A stretch of DNA of 64,000 nucleotides, from NCBI RefSeq assembly GCF_900114035.1, contig NZ_FORP01000004.1:62001-126000 (forward strand), read 5' to 3'. Positions 49,000 to 57,095 of this stretch are shown piece after piece; within the stretch, counting starts at the first letter, position 1; each line of letters opens with the position of its first letter. Origin of the DNA: Amycolatopsis sacchari. Lineage in GTDB: Bacteria; Actinomycetota; Actinomycetes; Mycobacteriales; Pseudonocardiaceae. The translations under genes were made by a program, and so were the position numbers. The notes under the pieces are model-generated. The model saw nothing but the letters and a program-made list of their open reading frames with translations, was not told the origin of the DNA and searched no databases.

Positions 49000-49726
49000 G
49001 CAGTCCCGGCACCAGCTCCCCCAGCCGGTCCTCCGCGCCCCGCCTGATCTTCAGCGTCCGCCCGTCCCCGGCGACGTCGACCAGCTCCTCCGCACGCAGC
49101 CAGGACAGGATCTCGTGGCCCAGCGCGCCGCCGAGGTGCGGGCGCCGCAGCGTCCGGTCGAGGCAGCTCGTCGCCACCTTGCGCCGGGTCCCGGCGAGCG
49201 CCGCGACGTCGACGCCGTAGTCGCGCAACACCGGCTCCGCCTCGGGGCCGAGTTCGAGCGCGTCGCTGCCGGGATCGCGGCGGAGCGCGCGCCGCGCCAG
49301 CAGGTGGTCGAGCAGCGCGACGCCGAGGCGCCCCGCCGCGTGGTCGTAGCAGAGCCGTTCGGGCGCCTCGGCGGGGCCGGGCAGCGGCAGCGAGCCGCCG
49401 GCGTAGTCCGCCATCGCGTCGAGCACGGCGGTCACCGACGGATCGACGAGCCGGTACGTGACGTGGCGGCCCGACTGCTCACCGGCGACGAGCCCGGCCT
49501 GCCGGAGCTTCGCGAGGTGGTTGCCCAGCCGTGCGGGCGAGACGCCGAGGACGTCGGCCAGCTGCGTCATGCCGTGCGGTCCCTCGTGGGCGAGCAGCTG
49601 CAGCACGGTCAGCCGGATCGGGTCCGACAGCTCGCGGGCGAGCGCCGTCACCGTGGCGACCACGGGCTGCGCCGCGCTGGTCCACCCGGGCGAAGTCACG
49701 CCGGTCAGGCTACCACCGACTTTCAC
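48953..49726 (-). CDS. ArsR-family transcriptional regulator
   Basis: A 257-residue regulator, longer than minimal ArsR proteins. The winged HTH covers residues about 25-95 (LSDPIRLTVLQLLAHEGPHG, then VLGVSPARLGNHLAKLRQAG and GRHVTYRL). The C-terminal half is an unassigned effector or dimer domain found in drug-responsive relatives. The usual metal-binding cysteines are not evident. GTG 49726 or GTG 49699 could start it; neither has a ribosome binding site, and a leaderless start is possible. It is divergent from an MFS pump across a 30-bp gap with a palindrome. Confidence 0.87.
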   Translation of the reverse strand: MKVGGSLTGVTSPGWTSAAQPVVATVTALARELSDPIRLTVLQLLAHEGPHGMTQLADVLGVSPARLGNHLAKLRQAGLVAGEQSGRHVTYRLVDPSVTAVLDAMADYAGGSLPLPGPAEAPERLCYDHAAGRLGVALLDHLLARRALRRDPGSDALELGPEAEPVLRDYGVDVAALAGTRRKVATSCLDRTLRRPHLGGALGHEILSWLRAEELVDVAGDGRTLKIRRGAEDRLGELVPGLLSVGGRRASGGPRRG

Positions 49727-49729
49727 GTT

Positions 49730-49743
49730 TCACGGATACGTGA
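49730..49743. promoter_or_regulatory. Operator-like palindrome between ArsR and MFS genes
   Basis: TCACG-GATA-CGTGA is a perfect five-base-arm palindrome, with another TCACG half site just to its left (49723-49727). It fills the 30-bp gap between the divergent ArsR-type and MFS genes and is the obvious site for autoregulation and pump control. Confidence 0.55.
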
Positions 49744-49756
49744 TAGGTGTCTGTAC

Positions 49757-50986
49757 ATGGACGCGGTGCGCCGGTACTGGCGCGAGCAGATCCCGCCACC
49801 CGGCCCGTTCCGGGTGCTGGCGCTGGGCATCCTCGTCACGACCGCCGGCGAGGGCGCGTGGTTCACGACCTGGGCGGTCTACTTCACGACCGTGGCCGGG
49901 CTGCCCGCGCCGGTGGTGGGGCTCGGGCTGCTGCTCGCGGGCGGCGCGGGGCTGCTCGCCGCCACCCCGGTCGGCGCGCTCGCCGACCGCTTCGGGCCCC
50001 GCGCCCTGCTGATCGGCCTGACCGCCGTCGAGGGGCTCGCGATGGCGGCGTTCGTCTTCGCCTCCCACGTCGCGGTGTTCGTCTCGGCCGCCCTCGTGCA
50101 GACGACGGTCGATCGGGCTGCCGCGGGCGTGCGGACCGCGTACGTCGCCCAGCTCGCCGACGAGGAGACGAGGATGGGGCACCTGGCGCGGCAGCGCGTC
50201 GCCAGCCACCTCGGCTACACGCTCGGCGCCGCGGCCGGAGCCGTGTGCCTCACGCTCCACACCCCGGCCGCCTTCCACGTGCTGATCGCGGTCAACGCCG
50301 TCACGTCGCTGGGCTACGCCGCACTGCTCACGCGGGTGCCCGCCGTGCGCCCGGGCCGCAGGGCGCGCCCGCACCGGCTGTCCGGTGATCCGGCGTTCCT
50401 CGCCGTCGCGGCGAGCACCGGTCTGCTGTCGCTGTGCTGGGGTCTGGTGTCCACGGCGCTGCCGCTGTGGCTGGTGCGCGACACCGGGCTGCCCGCGGGG
50501 CTCGCGGGTGTCGTCGTGATCGTCAACTCACTGGGCGTGGCGCTGTTGCAGGTCCCGGCGAGCCGGGGCTGCACGAGCGCGCGGCGTTCGGCGGTGCGGG
50601 CGGTGTGGTCGGGCGGCGCGCTCGCGGTCGCGTGCGTGTTGTTCGCGGCGACGTCGGGCGGCAGCGGGTTCGCCGCGGCCGGCGTCGTCCTGCTCGCGGC
50701 GGGCGCGCACCTGGCCGGGGAGCTGTGGTTCATCGGCGCGCGGTGGGCGCTGACGCTCGAGCTCACCCCGCCCGGGGCGACGGGGCGCTACCAGGGCATG
50801 ACGGCCACGGCGGAGGCGGCGGTGCAGATGATCAGCCCGGCGGCGCTGACGTTGCTCGTCGGCACCTGGGGCCTGCCCGGCTGGTTCGTCCTCGCGGGGG
50901 TGTTCGTGGCCGCCGGCACGGCGACGCTGCCCGCGACGCGGTGGGCGCTGCGGACACGGCCGGCGCCGGTGCTCAGCGCGGGGTGA
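49757..50986 (+). CDS. MFS transporter, probable efflux pump
   Basis: A 409-residue major-facilitator protein with about 12 TM helices and the loop ALADRFGPRALLIGLT after helix 2. The start ATG 49757 lies close to the ArsR operator. Gene pairing with an ArsR-type repressor suggests inducible drug or metabolite export. The 3' end, including the stop codon, coincides with the first unit of a decayed tandem repeat (50974-51400). Confidence 0.85.
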   Translation: MDAVRRYWREQIPPPGPFRVLALGILVTTAGEGAWFTTWAVYFTTVAGLPAPVVGLGLLLAGGAGLLAATPVGALADRFGPRALLIGLTAVEGLAMAAFVFASHVAVFVSAALVQTTVDRAAAGVRTAYVAQLADEETRMGHLARQRVASHLGYTLGAAAGAVCLTLHTPAAFHVLIAVNAVTSLGYAALLTRVPAVRPGRRARPHRLSGDPAFLAVAASTGLLSLCWGLVSTALPLWLVRDTGLPAGLAGVVVIVNSLGVALLQVPASRGCTSARRSAVRAVWSGGALAVACVLFAATSGGSGFAAAGVVLLAAGAHLAGELWFIGARWALTLELTPPGATGRYQGMTATAEAAVQMISPAALTLLVGTWGLPGWFVLAGVFVAAGTATLPATRWALRTRPAPVLSAG

Positions 50987-51400
50987 TGTCGTCGTCCACG
51001 GCGGCGAGCGCGCCCAGCCTGGCACGCTGCGATCCCGCCCTCAGCCCGCGGTGAAGTCGTCACCACGGCGGCAATCGCGCCCGGCCCGCCCGGCGGCGCG
51101 GACACGACCGACCCCAGCCCCCAGCCCGCGGCGATGCCGTCGACCACGGTGGCGGCAACCGCGCCCGGCCCGCCGCCAAGCCCTGCGACCCCCTCAGCCC
51201 ACCGCGAAGTTGTCGACCACGGCGGCAATCGCGCCCGGCCCGCCCGGCGGCGCGGACACGACCGCCTCCCGCCCCCAGCCCGCGGCGATGCCGTCCACCA
51301 CGGCGGCGGCAAGCGCGCCCGGGCCGCCGCCGGGCCCTGCGACCCCCTCAGCCCGCGGTGAAGTTGTCGTCCACCACCGCGGCTAGCGCGTCGAGCGCCC
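50974..51400. repeat. Decayed tandem array of a gene 3' end, six units
   Basis: Units beginning with a CAGC(CC) core start at 50974, 51042, 51122, 51195, 51276 and 51349, that is every 68-81 bp. The last unit is the real 3' end of the minus-strand gene at 51348-51656 (its last codons read VVDDNFTAG); the others are mutated copies of it. Units 1-2 and 3-4 resemble each other as a pair of about 153 bp, showing higher-order duplication. Apart from these copies, the 361-bp gap 50987-51347 holds nothing I can call a gene. Confidence 0.8.
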
Positions 51401-51656
51401 GGTCCGCCGCGGCCTGGTCACCGCCGTCCAGCCGCAGCCGGGCGGTGCTCGCGCCCGCGCCGCGGGCCTCGACGTGCAGTTCGCCGCGGCCACCCGGCCA
51501 CGTGAACCGCAGCCGTGGCGGCTCGGTCTCGGTCCGGACGTCGCGTGCGCCCAGCGCGTCGGTCAGCCAGGCCCCGGTCCTGGCGGGATCCCCTGCCGTG
51601 TTCAGCACGAGATCGGGTTCGGCGTCGATGCCCCGGTTCGCTTCGTAGACGGTCAC
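51348..51656 (-). CDS. Small hypothetical protein, 102 residues
   Basis: An unrecognised soluble protein: MTVYEANRGIDAEPDLVLNT, a central beta-rich part (RLRFTWPGGRGELHVEARGA) and a C-terminal helix. The pattern is faintly like the SRPBCC/START-type fold, but this is too weak to call. GTG 51656 starts it. Its 3' end is the source unit of the tandem array downstream. It is divergent from the LLM oxidoreductase gene. Confidence 0.65.
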   Translation of the reverse strand: MTVYEANRGIDAEPDLVLNTAGDPARTGAWLTDALGARDVRTETEPPRLRFTWPGGRGELHVEARGAGASTARLRLDGGDQAAADRALDALAAVVDDNFTAG

Positions 51657-51752
51657 ACGCCAGGCGTACCCCCCGCGTCCGCATGGTGAACGTCCCGCCG
51701 CGCGCCTGGCAGGATGGCGGCAGGAAGATCATGGCCGGGAACGGAGGACGCC

Positions 51753-52763
51753 ATGCCGGAACCGTTGCGCAAGCTCGGGTTCCTCACCATCGGGCTGTTC
51801 GACGAGGCCGATCCGCGGCGCGGGCACGAGTCGACGCTCGGCGTCATCGAACTCGGCGAGCAGCTGGGGTTCGACAGCGCCTGGGTGCGGCACCGGCACC
51901 TGCAGTACGGCATCTCGTCACCGGTGGCCGTGCTCGCCGCGGCTTCCCAGCGCACGAGCCGGATCGAGCTCGGCACCGCCGTGATCCCGCTGGGCTGGGA
52001 AAACCCGCTGCGGCTCGCGGAGGACCTCGCGACGGTCGACATCCTCTCCGGCGGGCGGCTCAACCCGGGCCTGAGCGTGGGGCCGCCGATGCACTACGAG
52101 CGCGTGAAGGACGCGCTGTACCCGGACACGGCGGACGTGGAGGACTTCAGCTACGAGCGCATGCGGCGGTTCCTGGACTTCGTGCGGGGCAAGCCCGCCA
52201 CGGACTTCAGCGGCACCGAGGGGTTCGAGGTGTTCTCGGACCGCGTGCAGCCGCATTCGCCGGGGCTGGGGCGGCGGCTGTGGTACGGCGGCGGCAGCCT
52301 GCGGTCCGCGCGGTGGGCGGGCGAGCACGGGATGAACTTCCTGACCAGCAGCGTGGTGAAGGCCGAGGAGTCGGAGGACTTCGCCGAGATCCAGCTCTCG
52401 CACATCCGCGAGTTCCGCGCGCACCACCCCGACGGCGAGCGGGCCAGGGTGTCCCAGGGGCTGGTGGTGATCCCGACGGATTCGGCGACCGCGGACCAGC
52501 GCGAGAAGTACCGGGCCTACGCGGAGCGGCGGACACCGCGGACCCGCACACCGCAGGGCCCGGCGCGGATGATGTTCGCGCCGGACCTGGTGGGCACGTC
52601 GGACGAGCTCGCCGAGCGGCTGCACGCCCACGCCGCGTTCCGCGAGGTCGACGAGGTCGCGTTCGCGCTGCCGTTCACCTTCGAGCACGAGGACTACGTC
52701 CAGATCCTCACCGACATGGCGACCCGGCTGGGCCCCGCGCTGGGCTGGCGCCCGGGAAGCTGA
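51753..52763 (+). CDS. LLM-class flavin-dependent oxidoreductase
   Basis: A 336-residue luciferase-like monooxygenase fold protein. It has KLGFLTIGLFDEADPRRGHE, the AVLAAASQRTSRIELGTAVI strand-loop, the DILSGGRLNPGLSVGPP motif and RLWYGGGSLRSARWAGEHG, all in family order. It uses FMN or F420; which one cannot be decided. ATG 51753 is five bases after GGAGG. It is transcribed alone and converges with the YeeE-type permease gene. The substrate is unknown. Confidence 0.88.
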   Translation: MPEPLRKLGFLTIGLFDEADPRRGHESTLGVIELGEQLGFDSAWVRHRHLQYGISSPVAVLAAASQRTSRIELGTAVIPLGWENPLRLAEDLATVDILSGGRLNPGLSVGPPMHYERVKDALYPDTADVEDFSYERMRRFLDFVRGKPATDFSGTEGFEVFSDRVQPHSPGLGRRLWYGGGSLRSARWAGEHGMNFLTSSVVKAEESEDFAEIQLSHIREFRAHHPDGERARVSQGLVVIPTDSATADQREKYRAYAERRTPRTRTPQGPARMMFAPDLVGTSDELAERLHAHAAFREVDEVAFALPFTFEHEDYVQILTDMATRLGPALGWRPGS

Positions 52764-52769
52764 GGTCCC

Positions 52770-54041
52770 TCAGCAAACACTGTCCGACGGACGCGGATTG
52801 CCGAGGCCGAACAACGGCCGCAGCTTGAGCCCGACCCAGGTGCCGCCGAGTGCGAACACGCCCCACAGCCAGCCGTGCAGGCTGCCCGTCGAGATGCCCG
52901 CCAGGTACGCCCCGATGTTGCAGCCGCCGGACAGCCGTGCGCCGATGCCCATCAGCACCCCGCCGAGCACCGCCGCGACGGCCGTCCGCCACGGGATCTC
53001 CGCGCGGATCTTCCACGCACCCGCAGCGGCGGCCGCGACCGCCGCGCCGAGGATGATCCCGATGTCCGTCAGGCTCGTCTTGTCCGTCCACACCGGACCC
53101 GCCAGCGACTTGGCGTTGCTCGCGCTCTGCCAGAACTCCCACGTCTCCGGGTGCAATCCGAACAGCTGCAACAACTTCGCGCCCCACAGTGCGAACGCGA
53201 ACGTCACACCCCACGTGCCGCCCGACACCAGCACCACCGCCGCGGCCAGCACGGCGAGCACCACCGCACCGGCCAGCAGCGGCCACGACCCGCGGAAGAC
53301 CCGCGCGAAACCCCGCGCCGTCGGCACCACGCCCACCGGCGGCGGGGTGCGCCGCGCCTGCACCACCCGCGTCACCGCGACCACGCCCACCAGCACCGCG
53401 ATCGTGACCGCCCACGAACCCCACCAGCCGACGTGGTCGGCGAGCAGGAAGCCGGACACCTGCGGCCAGCCGGTGAACACCGGGTACGCCCACGTGTAGA
53501 ACACCGACCCGGCGATGAACCCGCCGAGCGTCAGCAGGATCGTCGACTGCCCGGCGCCCACCGCGAACAGGGTGCCGGACGCGCACGCGCCGCCCAGCTG
53601 CATGCCCACCGCGAACAACGCGGCCCCGGCGAACAACGCGAGCCCGATCGGCCCGGCGGTGATCTTCGGCGTGGCACCGAACAACCCGGTGCCGGTGCCC
53701 GCGATCAACGCGATCAGCGTCGCCGCCGTGCCGAGGAGCAGCGCGTGCGCCCGGAGGCCGGTGCCGTTGCCCACGGCGATCAGCTGCCGCCACGCCGAGG
53801 TGAAGCCGAACCGCGAGTGGAACAACGCCACTCCCAGCAGCAGGCCGATCACCAGCAGCGCCCCGAACCGCGCGCCGTAGGACGCCCAGACGTACGCGCT
53901 CAGCCCCACGCCGAGCACCGCGGCGACCGCCAGCGGCACCACCCGCACCGGCTCCTCCGGCTCGGGCGCGGGTGCCGCGCACGAGGTCGGGGACGGGGAC
54001 AGGAACCTCCCGGCGGGCGGGCGTTCGGTGACAGCGGACAT
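52770..54041 (-). CDS. YeeE/YedE-family (TsuA-like) sulfur-compound permease
   Basis: A 423-residue membrane protein of the YeeE/YedE family, whose studied member TsuA takes up thiosulfate. The two half-repeats each keep the cysteine signature: MQLGGACASGTLFAVG in the first half and ARLSGGCNIGAYLAGIS in the second. About ten or more TM helices are predicted. ATG 54041; the frame extending to 55541 is a shadow. It starts 41 bp after the MFS gene on the same strand. No sulfurtransferase (TusA-like) gene is adjacent, though one is often a partner. Confidence 0.88.
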   Translation of the reverse strand: MSAVTERPPAGRFLSPSPTSCAAPAPEPEEPVRVVPLAVAAVLGVGLSAYVWASYGARFGALLVIGLLLGVALFHSRFGFTSAWRQLIAVGNGTGLRAHALLLGTAATLIALIAGTGTGLFGATPKITAGPIGLALFAGAALFAVGMQLGGACASGTLFAVGAGQSTILLTLGGFIAGSVFYTWAYPVFTGWPQVSGFLLADHVGWWGSWAVTIAVLVGVVAVTRVVQARRTPPPVGVVPTARGFARVFRGSWPLLAGAVVLAVLAAAVVLVSGGTWGVTFAFALWGAKLLQLFGLHPETWEFWQSASNAKSLAGPVWTDKTSLTDIGIILGAAVAAAAAGAWKIRAEIPWRTAVAAVLGGVLMGIGARLSGGCNIGAYLAGISTGSLHGWLWGVFALGGTWVGLKLRPLFGLGNPRPSDSVC

Positions 54042-54082
54042 CGGCACTCCAGACGAACTGCGAAAAAAGATCACCGTCCAGG

Positions 54083-55318
54083 TTACGAGGCGTGGGCGTG
54101 CCGTCTCACCATTTGGATGACCAGCGCCGTGCCCGCCAGCGCGACGAGCACCGCCGCGTAGACCAGCGCGGTGGGGCGCAGGCCGAACGCGGTGGCCGCC
54201 AGGCCCGCGACGACGGCGGGCAGGCTGAACGCGAGGTAGGAGATCACGTACGCGACGGCGAACAGCTCGCCCCGTTCGGCGGGGGCGGAAATCCTTGCCA
54301 GGGTGCCGAAACTGGCCAGCGCCGACGCGCCGAAGCCGATCCCGGCGATCACCGTGCCCGCCGCGGCGAGCGCGATCAGGTGCGCCGCGATCCCGGCGAG
54401 TGTGGTGCCCACCCCGGCGGTGAGCAGCGCGGCCCCGGTGGTCAGCACGAGCGTCACCGGCCGCGTGCGCAGCAGGAAGGTCGCCAGCGCACCGGTCCCG
54501 CACAGCAGCGTCACGACCAGGCCGCCCACGAGGTGGTTGGTCAGCCCGAACAACCCGGACGCGATCGACGGGCCGAGCGAGAGGTACAGGCCGCCCAGGG
54601 ACCAGCTCGCGAGCAGGATCGGGATCAGCGCGAAGAACTCGGCGCGCAGCCGCTGCGGCACGCCGAGCCGCGGCAGCAGCGACCGCAGCCCGCCCGGCCG
54701 CAGGCCCGAGGTCTCCGGCATGGCCGCGACGATCAGCGCGGCGAGCACCATCCCCGCCAGCAGCAGGGCGTACACGAGGTGGGTGGGCGCGGGGCCGAAC
54801 TGGACGAGCGCGCCGCAGCCCAGCGCGCCCAGCGCCAGCCCGGCGGTGGGCGCGACGCCGTTGATCATCCCGGCGCGGCCGGGGGCGTGCGGCGGGTCGA
54901 GGTCGACCAGCGTCGCGGCCATCGTCGTCATCGCCGCGCCCGTCGCGATGCCCTGCACCAGGCGGGCGAGGAACAGCACCGGCACCCCGCCGGCGACGAG
55001 GAAGAGCACCAGCGAGACGGCCTCCAGCAGCACCGCCGCGCCGAGCACGGGACGGCGCCCCACGTGGTCGGACAGGGCACCGAGCACGAGCAGCGAACCG
55101 ATCAGGCCCACGACGTACACCGCGAAGACGGCGGTGAGCGTGGTCGCGGAGAAGTGCCAGTTCTGCTGGTAGACGACGTAGAGCGGGGACGGCGCGCTGG
55201 ACGCCGCCATGAACAGCACGAAGATCGCCGCGACGGCGGCGAAGGTGACTCCGCGCGGCAGGCGTCTGGACGGGGCCTGCGCCCCGGGCAACGCGACGGC
55301 GACGGACGAGTCGGACAC
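54083..55318 (-). CDS. MFS transporter, probable TetR-controlled efflux pump
   Basis: A 411-residue major-facilitator protein with about 12 TM helices, LSDHVGRRPVLGAAVLLEAV after helix 2 and ARLVQGIATGAAMTT in helix 4. GTG 55318 is preferred, because GAGGAG (55324-55329) then has a five-base spacing; GTG 55324 would overlap that site. It is divergent from a TetR regulator across a region with two similar operator-like repeats, the usual design of drug-inducible efflux. Confidence 0.88.
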   Translation of the reverse strand: MSDSSVAVALPGAQAPSRRLPRGVTFAAVAAIFVLFMAASSAPSPLYVVYQQNWHFSATTLTAVFAVYVVGLIGSLLVLGALSDHVGRRPVLGAAVLLEAVSLVLFLVAGGVPVLFLARLVQGIATGAAMTTMAATLVDLDPPHAPGRAGMINGVAPTAGLALGALGCGALVQFGPAPTHLVYALLLAGMVLAALIVAAMPETSGLRPGGLRSLLPRLGVPQRLRAEFFALIPILLASWSLGGLYLSLGPSIASGLFGLTNHLVGGLVVTLLCGTGALATFLLRTRPVTLVLTTGAALLTAGVGTTLAGIAAHLIALAAAGTVIAGIGFGASALASFGTLARISAPAERGELFAVAYVISYLAFSLPAVVAGLAATAFGLRPTALVYAAVLVALAGTALVIQMVRRHAHAS

Positions 55319-55333
55319 GGTCACTCCTCAAAA

Positions 55334-55383
55334 GCAACGATGAATGCGTTAGCCACCATAGCGCAAACGCAACGATCAGTGCG
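55334..55383. promoter_or_regulatory. Two TetR-operator-like repeats
   Basis: GCAACGATGAATGCG at 55334-55348 and GCAACGATCAGTGCG at 55369-55383 agree at 13 of 15 positions, 35 bp apart. The first extends into a rough palindrome, AACG-N7-CGTT. They lie in the gap between the MFS start and the TetR start (55395), one near each gene, so a dimer of the TetR protein could control both promoters. Confidence 0.6.
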
Positions 55384-55394
55384 ATACTGTTTTC

Positions 55395-55946
55395 ATGCCC
55401 GCTTCTCCCACTGCCACCCGGCCCGGCGGGCGGTCCGCGCGCGTCCGCGCGTCCGTGCACCGCGCCGTGGCGGAACTGCTCGCCGAACTCCCGGCCGAGG
55501 AGGTGACCCTCCCGCTCATCGCGACGCGCGCGGGGGTGCACCCGACCACCGTGTACCGGCGCTGGGGCTCACTGGCCGAGCTGCTCAGCGACGTCGCCTC
55601 GAGCCGGTTCAGCGGTGACATCGTGGTGCCGGAGACCGGCAGCCTGCGGCAGGACCTGGAACGGTGGGCGCTCGCGGTGGCGACCGACCTCGCCGATCCG
55701 GACGTGCTCGCGCTCATGCGCGCCACGCTGGGCTCCGGCCCCGAGGGCGGCTGCGCCTGCACCGGCGACCGGCACGCCCAGCTCAAGGCGATCCTCGACC
55801 AGGAGCAGGCACGGGGCGGCACGGTCCCGACGGTCGAGGAGGCCGCGGACGGGCTGCTCGGCCCGCTGTACTACCGCGCCGTGTTCACGGACCTGCCCTC
55901 CGAACCGGAGTGGGTGCGCGGACTGGTGCGGAAACTACTCGCTTGA
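55395..55946 (+). CDS. TetR-family transcriptional regulator
   Basis: A 183-residue TetR/AcrR regulator. The N-terminal HTH is PLIATRAGVHPTTVYRRWGS in the normal place. The C-terminal ligand domain ends YYRAVFTDLPSEPEWVRGLV, typical of the TetR_C_16/11-like group. It has an unusual GGCACTGDRH stretch in the middle. ATG 55395. It is divergent from the MFS gene it likely represses, and is followed after 50 bp by a quinone-oxidoreductase-like gene that may be co-transcribed. Confidence 0.9.
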   Translation: MPASPTATRPGGRSARVRASVHRAVAELLAELPAEEVTLPLIATRAGVHPTTVYRRWGSLAELLSDVASSRFSGDIVVPETGSLRQDLERWALAVATDLADPDVLALMRATLGSGPEGGCACTGDRHAQLKAILDQEQARGGTVPTVEEAADGLLGPLYYRAVFTDLPSEPEWVRGLVRKLLA

Positions 55947-55996
55947 CCTGGAGCGCGCTCGAGGGAGCAGACTGCCGGGAGGCGAACGGAGGGGAC

Positions 55997-56857
55997 ATGC
56001 ACCTGGTCGAAGCCGACGGACGTGGCGGTCTACGGGTGCGGCACGCCCCGCCACCCGTGCCGGGACCCGGCGAAGTGCTCGTGGAGGTGGCCGCCGCCGG
56101 AGTGCGGGCCCTGCCGGGTGGCGCCGGGCCGGACAGCGGGGTCGCCGGCCTGGTCGGCGCGCTGGGCGCGGGCGTCCCCCGCCACTGGCTCGGGCGGCGC
56201 GTGGTGGCCACTGTGGACGGTGACGGGTACGCCGAACGCGTCACGGTGCCGCTGTCCGCGGTGCTCGAAGTGCCCGACGCGGTGCACGAGCAGGAGGCGG
56301 CGGCGCTGCTGCGCGAAGGCAGCACGGCGCTCGCGTTGTTCGAGGCCGCCGACGTCTCGCCCGGGGAGTCCGTGCTCGTCCTGCCCGCGGCCGGCGGGAT
56401 CGGCAGCGTGCTCGTGCAGCTGGCCGCGGCGGCCGGCGCCCACGTGATCGGCGCCGCACGCGGACCGGGCAAGCTTCGGCTGGTGCGGGACCTCGGCGCG
56501 GACGTCGTGGTCGACTACGGCGAGCCCGGCTGGGCGGAGCGGGCCGGGTACGCCGACGTGGTGTTCGACGGCGTCGGCGGTGAGCTGGGGCGCATCGCGT
56601 TCGACCACGCCAAGAGCCGTTTTTCCGCCTACGGCACGGCTTCCGGCTCCCCCGCGGTGCTGCCGGAGCCGCGGGGCGTCACCGTGCACGAGCCCGTCGA
56701 ACCGTCCACAGTGGACGTGCAGCGCATCCTGCGGGCCGCCGCCGACGGGCGCGTCGTCCCGCTCATCGGCCAGACCTACCCGCTGACGCGGGCGGCGGAA
56801 GCGCACGCGGCGCTGGCCGCCCGCCGCACGGTGGGCAAGACGCTGCTGGTGGCCTGA
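55997..56857 (+). CDS. Zinc-independent quinone oxidoreductase / MDR-family dehydrogenase
   Basis: A 286-residue medium-chain dehydrogenase/reductase-like protein, shorter than the usual about 320 residues. It has the GroES-like start (PPPVPGPGEVLVEVAAAGVR), then LPAAGGIGSVLVQLAAAAGA for the NADP fold and a C-terminal YPLTRAAEAHAALAARRTVG. The zinc ligands of alcohol dehydrogenases are missing, so it groups with the quinone reductases. The region normally between the GroES-like strands is short. ATG 55997 has GGAGGGG upstream. It may be part of the TetR-controlled unit. Confidence 0.85.
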   Translation: MHLVEADGRGGLRVRHAPPPVPGPGEVLVEVAAAGVRALPGGAGPDSGVAGLVGALGAGVPRHWLGRRVVATVDGDGYAERVTVPLSAVLEVPDAVHEQEAAALLREGSTALALFEAADVSPGESVLVLPAAGGIGSVLVQLAAAAGAHVIGAARGPGKLRLVRDLGADVVVDYGEPGWAERAGYADVVFDGVGGELGRIAFDHAKSRFSAYGTASGSPAVLPEPRGVTVHEPVEPSTVDVQRILRAAADGRVVPLIGQTYPLTRAAEAHAALAARRTVGKTLLVA

Positions 56858-56859
56858 CC

Positions 56860-57095
56860 GCTCAGCCGACGCCGACGACCTCGGGCACCCGCTCGCCCGC
56901 CCCGGGCACGTCACCCTCGCCGGACAGCCGCGGCCGCTCGCTCAACGCACGCCGCCGAACTCCAGCACCGCCCCGGGCACCTCGCCCACACCAGGCTGCC
57001 GCGGCCGCTCGCTCAGCCGACGCCGACGATCTCGGGCACCCGCTCGCCCGCCTCGGGCACGTCACCCTCGCCGGGCTGCCGCGGCCGCTCGCTGT
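56860..57095. repeat. Decayed tandem copies of a gene 3' end, three units
   Basis: An 83-bp segment at 56860-56942 repeats 57011-57093 with only about five differences. A more diverged unit lies between them (about 56943-57010), each ending in GCGGCCGCTCGCT. The right-hand copy is the true 3' end of the minus-strand gene at 57013-57435; the other two lie past its stop. In the minus frame the copies read EGDVPEAGERVPEIVGVG, then a diverged unit, then EGDVPGAGERVPEVVGVG. Confidence 0.8.

Noticed and set aside
50974-51400. Repeat array considered as CRISPR
   Set aside because: Units are 68-81 bp, diverged throughout and lack the short-identical-repeat/unique-spacer pattern. No cas genes are present.
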